NCBI GenBank assembly: GCA_025454125.1
Contig: JALOPA010000182.1
Coordinates: 1-5,572, forward strand
Direction: 5' to 3'
Source: Thermodesulfobacteriota bacterium
GTDB taxonomy: Bacteria; Desulfobacterota; DSM-4660; Desulfatiglandales; HGW-15
Length of the DNA: 5,572 nt
This document shows positions 1 to 5,503 of this stretch, one piece after another. Below the pieces are notes generated by a model. The model ran no database searches and was not told where the DNA came from. It saw only the letters and a program-made list of their open reading frames with translations. The position numbers were made by a program, and so were the translations under genes. Within the stretch, counting starts at the first letter, position 1; each line of letters opens with the position of its first letter.

Positions 1-2
1 TA

Positions 3-551
3 GACGAGCTGCCAAACGTTCTGCATTTCGTGATCAGGACCAAGGTGATGCCTGCCATTTTGGAACTGGAACGTCGTGAACTGATAAACGGCTTCTATTT
101 CATCATGCATGAAAAGCTTGACCTCAGATTGTCGTGCGAGTCCTGGGAGGAAAAGGAGCAAGACATTAAAGCGGTCCTTGCAAACCACGGTATCTCTCCG
201 GAACTCGTTCACTACAAGGGGCTGAAAGAGGATGATTTCAAGAACCTTGACGACAACAATCTTGAAATGAACAGCCGGTTTGTGTTGGCCTACCTGGCGA
301 TCTGGGACAGAGCCAGTCAGGAAGAACGCAATCACATGTCCCGCGCTGCACCGGCCAGATGGATCCACTATCTTTACAACCAGTTCGGATACGCCAATCT
401 CCTGGAAGGGATCAGCAAGTTCGACTCAGCGTTTTTTCAGCTCGAGCAAGGATACAAGCTCGGACAGTGCGACAGAGACCGTTACCTTCGGATCCTGGAG
501 CACGTGAAAACGCGTGCTGAGGCGACACTCCAGCAAATGGAAAACGAGTAG
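3..551 (+). CDS. Partial protein, possible SpaB_C-like (lanthipeptide/thiopeptide dehydratase C-terminal type) domain
   Basis: The reading frame is open from the left edge (codons from base 3: DELPNVLHFVIRTKV...) to the TAG at 549-551, giving 182 visible residues. A GTG at 30 and an ATG at 48 are in frame. Neither has a well-spaced ribosome binding site (AAGGTG abuts the ATG with no gap), so the true start is probably outside the window. The protein is soluble, rich in charged and aromatic residues, with no membrane segment. The order 'VIRTKVMPAILELE', then 'GFYFIMHEKLDLRLSC', then a helix and 'RWIHYLYNQFGY' recalls the SpaB_C/thiopeptide-type bacteriocin domain, where a WFFIRY...HLRLRF-like strand follows a 'P..l..l' helix. 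That link is pattern memory, not a search. In that family the domain (glutamate elimination in split dehydratases) acts with a LanB-type tRNA-Glu-dependent partner, which would lie upstream of this window. Confidence is high for a coding region and low for the name. Confidence 0.7.
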   Translation, partial: DELPNVLHFVIRTKVMPAILELERRELINGFYFIMHEKLDLRLSCESWEEKEQDIKAVLANHGISPELVHYKGLKEDDFKNLDDNNLEMNSRFVLAYLAIWDRASQEERNHMSRAAPARWIHYLYNQFGYANLLEGISKFDSAFFQLEQGYKLGQCDRDRYLRILEHVKTRAEATLQQMENE

Positions 552-605
552 CAGCGGGGGGGCGGATCAAGCAGCGTTCGACAGAGAGGACGTGTCTCAT
601 TGTGC

Positions 606-1901
606 TCACTTGGAGGCGAAAGGAGGTGAGGATGTGCTGACGGCGATTCGCTTCACGAGCCCTGCCACCACACCGCCCGCCACCAATAGGATAGCGGTGA
701 GCAGGAACGCAAGAGAATAGCTGCCTCTCGTGTCGAAAAGCGCGCCGACCACATAGGGTGAAAAGGCGCTGATCAGTTGACCCGCAGCAGCGGTGAGGCC
801 GATCGCTTCTCCCAGGGAGCGCATCCCGAAAATCTCGGGGAGCACCCCCACCTGAGATGAAATACGCACTCCGTGAAACACCCCGTAAGAGAAAGCAAAA
901 ACATGAAGCATCCAGATCTCCTTCAAGACCAATAGGCACACCATCGAGGCGCTCATACCGAAGTAGGAAAGCGACAGCAGGCGATGCCACCCCAGCCGGG
1001 CGGAGAAAAGACCTGAGGACACCCGGCCGAAGATAGAGAACCCGCCCATGAGGCCGAGAGCCGCCGCAGCCGCAGAGGGCGAAATGCCGACATCTGTGGC
1101 GTGGGGGACCAGGTGCGTAGAGACAAGCTGGAAAGAGAACATCCCGACGACGCTGATGAAGAGAATAGCCACAAAGGCCCACGAAACATACCACCGGCTC
1201 CCGGCAGGACCCTGGCCCCCGGCAGGAATGCCCCTTGCTTGCGTCCCTTTGTCCGTAACGGTTATGTCGCGGGGGAGCGGTCTCAGGATGAGGGTGGCCA
1301 TTACGATGACTGAACCGAAAACGATTCCCAGGATCAGAAACGTGATCCTCCACCCATAGGTCTGAATCAGGAAATTGATGAGTGGGGCAAAGACAAGTGC
1401 CCCCACCCCTACGCCGGAAATCACAATGCCCAGGGCAAGCCCTGCCTCTTTTCTGCCGTAGAACCACCGTTGAACGGTTGCGTTGGGAACAGACCACGTG
1501 GCCCCGGAGCCCAGCCCCACCGCGAAGAGGCAGAGACGGAAATGGTGGATGGTAGCCCCCACACTGCACAGGCAGAGACCGGAAACCATCAGCAGTGCAC
1601 TCGCCAAGAGTACCGGTTTCGGATTGTAACGGTCGACAAGCCTTCCGCTCGCAATGACCGACAGGGCATAGCCCAGGAGGAAGGCGGTAAAGATGGAGGA
1701 GACCAAGGCTCGGCTCCAGCCGAACTCCTGCTGAAGAGGCTTGAAGAATACGCCGAAGGTCCAGAAGGTCTCGCCCAGGGTGAGGGTCAGGAAAAAACAG
1801 GCCCCCACAATCAGCCAACCATAGAATCGATCCTGTGGATGGGCTTCTTGCGGATGGGTTTTCTGGGAGGGCAGAGGTTCAATCACCGGATCCTGCTCCA
1901 A
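606..1901 (-). CDS. MFS transporter, oxalate/formate antiporter or monocarboxylate transporter type
   Basis: A 431-residue inner-membrane protein with about twelve hydrophobic segments (roughly 28-50, 66-86, 98-116, 119-140, 153-175, 184-206, 238-262, 275-298, 308-326, 330-350, 365-385, 395-415) and a polar central loop at 207-237, the usual 6+6 layout and length of the major facilitator superfamily. The loop between segments 2 and 3 carries the MFS motif A (GRLVDRYNPKP, 86-96), echoed at 292-307 (GRVSSGLFSARLGWHR). 'YGWLIVGACFFL' near the start, 'GVFFKPLQQEFGWSRA' and 'RKEAGLALGIVISGVGVGA' are typical of the OFA/MCT branch, which moves small mono- or dicarboxylates. The actual substrate cannot be read from sequence. 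The start is TTG: the only in-frame codons between the upstream TGA and this TTG are non-starts, and an AAAGGGGG ribosome binding site precedes it by nine to ten bases. An out-of-frame ATG lies between them. The gene is convergent with the gene ending at 551, and no strong terminator is visible in the 54-base gap. Confidence 0.93.
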   Translation of the reverse strand: MEQDPVIEPLPSQKTHPQEAHPQDRFYGWLIVGACFFLTLTLGETFWTFGVFFKPLQQEFGWSRALVSSIFTAFLLGYALSVIASGRLVDRYNPKPVLLASALLMVSGLCLCSVGATIHHFRLCLFAVGLGSGATWSVPNATVQRWFYGRKEAGLALGIVISGVGVGALVFAPLINFLIQTYGWRITFLILGIVFGSVIVMATLILRPLPRDITVTDKGTQARGIPAGGQGPAGSRWYVSWAFVAILFISVVGMFSFQLVSTHLVPHATDVGISPSAAAAALGLMGGFSIFGRVSSGLFSARLGWHRLLSLSYFGMSASMVCLLVLKEIWMLHVFAFSYGVFHGVRISSQVGVLPEIFGMRSLGEAIGLTAAAGQLISAFSPYVVGALFDTRGSYSLAFLLTAILLVAGGVVAGLVKRIAVSTSSPPFASK

Positions 1902-1911
1902 GCAAAGGCAT

Positions 1912-1919
1912 CCCCCTTT
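1912..1919 (-). promoter_or_regulatory. Ribosome binding site that sets the TTG start of the MFS gene
   Basis: Read on the minus strand, AAAGGGGG precedes the TTG codon at 1901-1899 by about ten bases. A closer ATG (1911-1909) is in another frame and meets a stop after ten codons, so the purine-rich tract supports TTG initiation. I saw no convincing -35/-10 pair further upstream. Confidence 0.6.
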
Positions 1920-2028
1920 CTCTTTGATCTTTATTCATCGCTCAAATTTCCTCGGCTGAACGCCTCCGTCTCCCTGTCATGTAGCAAGGCTCTCTCCGCA
2001 AGTCCAGCACAATAAGAGAAGTGACGAG

Positions 2029-2043
2029 TGCGCCAGAGGCGCA
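2029..2043. repeat. Short perfect inverted repeat in the MFS/HNH intergenic gap
   Basis: TGCGCC-AGA-GGCGCA is a perfect six-base-pair stem with a three-base loop. No T-run follows on either strand, so it does not look like an intrinsic terminator. It lies about 130 bases upstream of the MFS start and could be a regulatory site or the scar of a small mobile repeat; the sequence does not decide. The 292-base gap around it (1902-2193) has no convincing gene. A TATATT at 2126-2131 resembles a -10 box but has no matching -35. Confidence 0.4.
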
Positions 2044-2061
2044 TAAATAGCGGGGGAAGGG

Positions 2062-2083
2062 TGTCAGGTCCGGACATGTGACA
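2062..2083. repeat. Nested palindrome, possible end of a small (RAYT-type) mobile element
   Basis: TGTCA (2062-2066) and TGACA (2079-2083) form an inverted repeat around the perfect eight-base palindrome GTCCGGAC (2068-2075). The preceding GGGGAAGGGTGTCAGGTC resembles the 'GGGGTCAGGTC...TGACA' ends that I remember next to REP-associated tyrosine transposase genes in deltaproteobacterial genomes. No transposase and no second copy of this end were found in the window, so a relic or a protein-binding operator are both possible. Confidence 0.3.
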
Positions 2084-2190
2084 GAACTGAACCGGTGCAG
2101 CAGTCAGGGTGGATTTGCATTACGCTATATTTCGCGAGAGTGCAGGGTTGATCGGGGGCGGGCCTAATCCGATGAAGGAGTAAAAGAAGG

Positions 2191-2268
2191 CACATGCTCG
2201 AGCAATACCTCCAGATGTTCGCTGATCTTCGCACCGACAGGGGCCGGGACCGGTATCCGGAGATCACC
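2191..2268 (+). repeat. Direct repeat copy A (HNH gene 5' end)
   Basis: From CAC just before the ATG through codon 25, this stretch aligns without gaps to 3786-3863. My count is 11 mismatches in the 75 coding bases, and the leading CAC matches as well. The encoded peptides agree at 21 of 25 residues. Changes are both silent and replacing, so the copies look like diverged homologues rather than a fresh duplication. The two copies flank the ATPase gene in the same orientation. Confidence 0.8.
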
Positions 2269-2355
2269 TGCCATCGCGCACCGCACAAGCCTTTCCTGCC
2301 GCTCTCCGTGATGGACCTCGTCACGTGGGCCAGGATCACCCTGAATTTAATACTT
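2194..2355 (+). pseudogene. 5' remnant of an HNH-type restriction endonuclease-like gene (copy 1)
   Basis: From the ATG at 2194 the frame reads MLEQYLQMFADLRTDRGRDR, then 'HRAPHKPFLPLSVMDLV' and 'ARITLNLI'. This matches, from memory, the N-terminal region of a family of putative HNH restriction endonucleases ('RAPHKPfLLLsvlDLi..GrIt.NlI'). That region precedes the body of the protein and a C-terminal HNH nuclease domain. Here the resemblance stops at about residue 54, just where the promoter of the next gene begins. The frame stays open to 2541 but then reads the ATPase gene out of frame, giving unrelated Arg/Ser-rich sequence. No HNH catalytic part follows, so no nuclease can be made. GAAGG (2186-2190) is only three bases from the ATG, and AAGGAG (2175-2180) is thirteen away. 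The first 25 codons recur at 3789. Confidence 0.6.
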
Positions 2356-2383
2356 GACAAATTCGCCACTTGGTGGCTAAATT
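2354..2383 (+). promoter_or_regulatory. Sigma-70-type promoter of the ATPase gene, predicted leaderless
   Basis: A consensus -35 box TTGACA (2354-2359) is followed by a 17-18 base spacer and an A/T-rich -10 candidate (CTAAAT 2377-2382 or TAAATT 2378-2383, the latter matching four of six consensus bases). Transcription would begin near 2389-2391, at the ATG at 2390. No Shine-Dalgarno sequence precedes that ATG. Together this predicts an mRNA with almost no leader. The -10 match is only fair, which limits certainty. Confidence 0.55.
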
Positions 2384-2384
2384 T
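2359..2384. promoter_or_regulatory. Palindromic operator candidate in the ATPase promoter spacer
   Basis: Two pairs of arms are arranged around one centre: AAATT (2359-2363) with AATTT (2380-2384), and GCCAC (2365-2369) with GTGGC (2373-2377), separated by TTG. The left junction is one base and the right junction two, so symmetry is slightly offset. The palindrome occupies the spacer and overlaps both promoter boxes, so a bound dimer would block RNA polymerase. The binding protein is not identified; control by the ATPase itself (which has a winged-helix-like segment) is only a guess. Confidence 0.5.
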
Positions 2385-2389
2385 CAGCC

Positions 2390-3646
2390 ATGATCGCGCG
2401 ATATCTGAGAACCAGCGTTCGGGACTCCCTCCAGCACTTCCCAGTCGTACTTCTCACCGGCGCAAGGCAGGTTGGGAAATCTACGCTCGCCCAAGACCTC
2501 ATCGGGAAAAACTGGAAAGCAAGCTATCTCACGCTGGATGATCGCGCTGTCTTGGACGGAGCGCTCAGAGATCCCGACGGACTGATCAGCGCGACACCTG
2601 CCCCCGTTGTCCTGGATGAGGTCCAGAGGGCTCCGGACCTCCTGAGGGCGATCAAGCGCCGGGTGGACAGGGAGAAGGCTGTGGGACAATACCTGCTGAC
2701 GGGCTCCGCTAATCTCATGACATTAGCGTCCGTTTCGGAGACCCTGGCAGGCCGGGTGGCTCTGCACACCCTCATGCCCTTTGGCTGGCCTGAACGGGTT
2801 GAAAGACCTGTCCCAAGCATCCTAAAGGACCTTTTCGAAGCTCAAAGCTCCTCGGCATTGATCAAGAGACTTCCGAAGACGACAGGAACTGGTTCCAGAA
2901 AGGAGATCATTTCAACCATCCTTAGCGGCGGGTATCCGGAGCCGGCGCTGCTGAAATCCTCGGAGGTGCGACATCGCTGGTTTGATTCCTACCGCCAGAC
3001 CTATCTTGAAAGAGATCTGCTGAACATAAAGTCCATTGAGAACCTCCCTGACTTCAATCGCCTTCTCAGCCTGATGGCTTTTCGAACAGGCGGGTTGCTC
3101 AATCTCTCCGACCTTTCGCGAGAAACCGGGCTGCCTTTTACGACCCTCCGTCGGTACATGCGTCTTCTGGAGGTGACGTACCAGGTCTTTCTGCTGACCC
3201 CTTACTATGCCAACATCGGAAAGCGTCTGGTCAAGACCCCGAAGATCTTCATGAATGACACAGGCATGGCTTGTTATCTTAGAGGCATTCACGACTGGTC
3301 GGCGCTTGAACATCAGGGCCAGGTTGGGTCTATGGTGGAGACGTGGGCCGCGTCGGAGATTCTCAAGCTGATGACTGTGACGGATTATCGCTTCCAGCTC
3401 TACTTTTGGAGAACCCATGCGGGCCATGAAGTCGATTTCCTTTTGGAGTTCGGCGGGAAACTTGTAGCGATCGAAGTGAAGTGGTCTTCGCGGGTTGACG
3501 AGTCCACTCTGTCCAGCCTGGAGCGTTGCTACCATGATCTCAAGGGGAAGGTGTCGATGTCCGTGATCCTTTACGGCGGCACTGAGACCGTTCCCCTGAC
3601 GCCCAAAACCATTGCCATTCCATTTCCTGTTTTCTTCGGGGTGTAA
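2390..3646 (+). CDS. AAA_14/DUF4143 family ATPase with C-terminal nuclease-like fold
   Basis: A 418-residue soluble protein of the usual length for this family. The N-terminal ATPase domain has Walker A GARQVGKST (24-32), Walker B VVLDEVQRAP with the acidic pair at 76-77, a sensor-like YLLTGSANL (101-109) and LAGR (119-122). The middle part has the DUF4143 hallmarks GGYPEP (180-185) and YLERDL (205-210), then a helix-turn-helix-like stretch (about 236-262, 'LSDLSRETGLPFTTLRRYM') and DTGMACYL (290-297). Near the end, HEVDFLLE (346-353) and AIEVKWS (360-366) give the D...ExK spacing of PD-(D/E)XK nuclease-like domains. Such proteins bind and hydrolyse ATP; their cellular role is largely unknown, and they are frequent in accessory and defence-rich regions. 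The ATG at 2390 gives the standard family N-terminus (MIARYL...FPVVLLTGARQVGK) despite lacking a ribosome binding site, consistent with leaderless translation. It is a single gene flanked by two HNH gene fragments. No frameshift or missing key residue was seen. Confidence 0.93.
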   Translation: MIARYLRTSVRDSLQHFPVVLLTGARQVGKSTLAQDLIGKNWKASYLTLDDRAVLDGALRDPDGLISATPAPVVLDEVQRAPDLLRAIKRRVDREKAVGQYLLTGSANLMTLASVSETLAGRVALHTLMPFGWPERVERPVPSILKDLFEAQSSSALIKRLPKTTGTGSRKEIISTILSGGYPEPALLKSSEVRHRWFDSYRQTYLERDLLNIKSIENLPDFNRLLSLMAFRTGGLLNLSDLSRETGLPFTTLRRYMRLLEVTYQVFLLTPYYANIGKRLVKTPKIFMNDTGMACYLRGIHDWSALEHQGQVGSMVETWAASEILKLMTVTDYRFQLYFWRTHAGHEVDFLLEFGGKLVAIEVKWSSRVDESTLSSLERCYHDLKGKVSMSVILYGGTETVPLTPKTIAIPFPVFFGV

Positions 3647-3785
3647 GGATGCGTGTACCCGCTCAATATCATTGACGAATGGTGTCTGGAAGATCTGGGG
3701 GAGGCTCCTGATTTTGTGAATTTGTCGGCCCGAACAGGAGTTGATAATAAGCAAGACATAGAAAAAGCTGAGTTAAGGGTACCGA

Positions 3786-3863
3786 CACATGCTTGAAGAA
3801 TACCTCCAGATGTTCTCGAAGCTTCGGACCGACAGGGGACGGGACCGGTGCCCGGAGATCACC
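3786..3863 (+). repeat. Direct repeat copy B (HNH gene 5' end)
   Basis: Gap-free counterpart of 2191-2268. Similarity falls away after codon 25 (PEIT), although CACAAG recurs at the same offset, seven codons later. Upstream of CAC the two copies do not align by eye, so the shared unit begins essentially at the start codon. Confidence 0.8.
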
Positions 3864-3887
3864 GACCCTCTTGCCCGGCACAAGTAA
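3789..3887 (+). pseudogene. Second HNH gene 5' remnant: 32-codon ORF ending in a terminator (copy 2)
   Basis: The ATG at 3789 opens a 32-residue frame, MLEEYLQMFSKLRTDRGRDR then CPEITDPLARHK, ending in TAA at 3885-3887. The first 25 residues parallel copy 1; the last seven do not contain the HRAPHKPF motif of the family. An AAGG-containing tract (about 3774-3778) lies some ten bases upstream and could serve as a ribosome binding site. The TAA is part of the left arm of the terminator that follows. The simplest reading is a gene that lost its middle and C-terminal parts. A translated leader peptide is an alternative, because the stop/terminator overlap would make termination sensitive to translation. 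The 142 bases between the ATPase stop and this ATG hold no recognisable gene. Confidence 0.5.
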
Positions 3888-3915
3888 AAATCCGGCCCTC
3901 CGGGGTCGGATTTTT
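3886..3915 (+). terminator. Strong intrinsic terminator, probably bidirectional
   Basis: AAAAATCCG (3886-3894) pairs with CGGATTTTT (3907-3915). Inside, GCCC (3895-3898) pairs with GGGT (3903-3906) through three G-C pairs and one G-T, closing a TCCG tetraloop. The 13-pair stem ends in five T on the plus strand and, because of the A-run on the left arm, five T on the minus strand too. It begins within the stop codon of the 32-codon ORF and lies 76 bases before the TPR gene start. Confidence 0.88.
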
Positions 3916-3991
3916 GCTCTTCCATGCCCGGTCCGTGGCGGTCGCCCAGGTAGCGGAAAGCAGTCAACTTGTCCCCAGAAGAGGAGGGAGT

Positions 3992-5113
3992 GTGGATCCT
4001 TTGTCGTTTGATTTCAGACTGGACGAATTCGATCTGAGCGTTTTGCCCATGGACCGTGAGAGGTTGAAGGCGGATGAGGCGATGATGCGGTCCACCCTTG
4101 AGAAGCACCTGCACGAGGTGTTCGAGGGCCTGCCGGGAGAGTGCCGCATCGCCCATCACGAGAAGCATCTCTCGGTCCTGTGGATCCCGGAATCTTCGAA
4201 GGGCATGGACTCCTTGATGAACCTCGTTATGGGCCTGGTTCGCCAGCGGGCCTTTGGCCACGCGGAGACAATATTGAGAACCCTCTTCTCAAGATACCCG
4301 GATGATCGCCGGGTCCTCTTCAATCTGGGAATCATACTGTGCGAACAGGGGAGGCTCCCGGAGTCGACCGAGATGCTGAGAAGGCTCACCCGCGCAGCGC
4401 CTGATTTTGGCGAAGCATGGAATGTGCTGGGCGTTGCCCTTTCCAGGGAGGGGAAGCGAAAAGCCGCCTTACGTGCATTCCGGAAGAGCTTGGATCTTGA
4501 TCCGAAAAACGGTACGGCCCTGAGAAACCTGGGCGCCCTGATGGCCAGGAAGGATCCGAAGGAGGCCCTCTACTATCTCAAGCAGGCCGCAAAGCGGCTG
4601 CCCTCTGACCAGTCTGCTCAGCACGTGTACGCCGAGGCCCTCAGGAACACAGGGAGCCTGACGGATGCCGATCTGGTTCTCAAGAAGGCCATTGCCTTGA
4701 ACGAGCACTCGGAGATTGCCGATGTCTGCCGGGAAGCCAGGATGGAAATCGCCCGCGAGAGCCTCAAGGGAATGGTGCCCCGCGGATTGAGGACGGATAT
4801 TGTCGTGTTTTGCCTGACGGCACTGGAAAGCTTTCAAAAGGTGGGGCGTGAAGGAACCAAGGCGGTCGTGTACGAGCTCTCTTCGATCGCAAATTGCGGC
4901 CTCAACCTTAAGGATCGCATCTCCCGCTTCCGACTCCTGAGCCTGCCTGGAGAATTCTCCGCCCTTCAGCTCGTCGTGTCCATGTATGTGGGTTTGAAGA
5001 AGACGGCCCCCAGGACGGATCCCGGTATCGACTTTTCAAAGGAGTACGCGTTTGCGCTCGCCCTGCTGGCAGGGAAAAAAAAGAAATCCAAGCTGAAGAA
5101 ATCAAGGTCTTAG
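3992..5113 (+). CDS. Tetratricopeptide-repeat protein with conserved C-terminal domain of unknown function
   Basis: A 373-residue soluble protein. Residues about 72-240 hold roughly five consecutive 34-residue helical repeats of TPR type, the clearest being [20 protein letters not shown] (106-125), [20 protein letters not shown] (141-160) ending in LDLDPKNG, and [20 protein letters not shown] (175-194). TPR arrays are protein-binding scaffolds. The C-terminal part (about 260-355) contains [20 protein letters not shown] (317-336) and [11 protein letters not shown] (348-358). I recall this signature from other bacterial TPR proteins of unknown role ('SLPGkFSGLQLV..MYVG...DlSKEY'). The protein ends in a lysine-rich tail. 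The start is GTG at 3992, behind AGGAGG (3982-3987, spacing four). The frame is open back to 3848, but that extension crosses the terminator and the short ORF and has poor composition. No convincing promoter lies between terminator and GTG. Its TAG overlaps the stop of the opposing gene remnant. No signal peptide or membrane segment seen. Confidence 0.88.
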   Translation: MDPLSFDFRLDEFDLSVLPMDRERLKADEAMMRSTLEKHLHEVFEGLPGECRIAHHEKHLSVLWIPESSKGMDSLMNLVMGLVRQRAFGHAETILRTLFSRYPDDRRVLFNLGIILCEQGRLPESTEMLRRLTRAAPDFGEAWNVLGVALSREGKRKAALRAFRKSLDLDPKNGTALRNLGALMARKDPKEALYYLKQAAKRLPSDQSAQHVYAEALRNTGSLTDADLVLKKAIALNEHSEIADVCREARMEIARESLKGMVPRGLRTDIVVFCLTALESFQKVGREGTKAVVYELSSIANCGLNLKDRISRFRLLSLPGEFSALQLVVSMYVGLKKTAPRTDPGIDFSKEYAFALALLAGKKKKSKLKKSRS

Positions 5114-5493
5114 CGGCGGCCTTCTGCGGCCTGAAAAGTGTTGCAGCGGCCGATGCTGCCGGTCTCCAGCCCCACCCTGAACCAGTGCATGCGCTGGCTA
5201 GAGGTCCCGTGGGTGAAGGAGTCCGGTGTCACGTATCCCCGGGACCGCCGCTGGAGCCGATCGTCGCCGATAGCGCTTGCCGCATTGAGAGCTTCTTCGA
5301 CGTCCCCGTGCTCCTTTCGGTTTAGCCACCCCAATCCTATCGGCGCAATGGAAAACTGATGAACTCGTAGGAATTCAGCAAGCGCTGTTTTCCCGTCATT
5401 CAGGCGGAAGCGGGAATCCGGTATTTCGAAAGACTCAAGAAATGCCTGGCCCCCGTTTTTCAACGGGGTGACGACTGATTGCGAACGCCTCAA
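5110..5493 (-). pseudogene. C-terminal remnant of a YpfJ-type neutral zinc metallopeptidase, fused to a repeat
   Basis: A 127-codon frame. From about residue 57 (5325 down to 5110) it reads [19 protein letters not shown] (63-81), [18 protein letters not shown] (88-105) and GRCNTF (115-120). This is the characteristic C-terminus of the putative neutral zinc metallopeptidase family (PF04228, E. coli YpfJ), which in full proteins of about 280-300 residues follows the membrane anchor and the HExxH zinc site. Here those parts are absent; residues 1-50 derive from the dispersed hairpin repeat instead. Around 5325-5350 another frame gives a weak trace of the expected 'ADC.aGVW' segment, suggesting further decay. 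The TAA stop (5112-5110) overlaps the TAG of the TPR gene by four bases in convergent arrangement. No function is expected, although the C-terminus itself is well preserved, hinting at recent truncation. Confidence 0.7.
5350..5480 (-). repeat. Dispersed hairpin-bearing repeat (REP/MITE-like) inside the metallopeptidase remnant
   Basis: On the minus strand this segment runs CACCCCGTTGAAAAACGGGG, then GATTCCCGCTTCCGCCTGAA with TGACGGG, then CTACGAGTTCATCA. It closely resembles a repeat I remember being scattered through deltaproteobacterial genomes ('ATTCCCGC...GCGGGAATGACG' and 'ACGAGTTCATCAA'). The first part folds perfectly: CCCCGTT (5451-5457) pairs with AACGGGG (5462-5468), with a GAAA tetraloop when transcribed on the minus strand. 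The second hairpin (about 5398-5419) is degenerate. Edges are approximate, and no target duplication was recognised. Confidence 0.5.
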
Positions 5494-5503
5494 CGTTGGA
5501 GCG

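Noticed and set aside
552..605. Possible terminator between the convergent first gene and MFS gene
   Set aside because: Only four-base stems (GAGA/TCTC, GACA/TGTC) and no T-run on either strand.
615..720. Excellent Shine-Dalgarno-like AAAGGAGGTGAGG on the plus strand
   Set aside because: The following ATG (632) meets a stop after two codons, and the GTG frame is only 29 codons, antisense to the MFS C-terminus. Judged coincidental.
412..1818. A 468-codon minus-strand open frame overlapping the MFS gene in another frame
   Set aside because: It is rich in Arg, Cys, His and Pro with no domain pattern, extends antisense into the first gene, and the overlapping frame is a textbook MFS transporter. 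It is a by-product of GC-rich codon use.
2064..2369. A 101-codon minus-strand frame over the HNH remnant (and its counterpart 3773-4261)
   Set aside because: Both share the segment antisense to the duplicated HNH 5' end, so their mutual similarity is explained by the plus-strand repeat. Neither has a supported start or domain.
2912..3754. A 280-codon minus-strand frame opposite the ATPase gene
   Set aside because: It lies almost wholly antisense to conserved ATPase/DUF4143 motifs, has no recognisable domain and no ribosome binding site of note.
3653..3796. 47-codon frame from a GTG at 3653, in frame with the ATPase after its stop, overlapping the next ATG by eight bases
   Set aside because: No recognisable family, and AAGGA is only three bases from the GTG. 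An open stretch of this length after a stop is not improbable by chance. It could be a gene fragment, but nothing supports it.
3848..3991. Upstream extension of the TPR reading frame to an ATG at 3848
   Set aside because: It would be encoded across the terminator hairpin and out of frame over the 32-codon ORF. A GTG at 3992 with AGGAGG fits far better.
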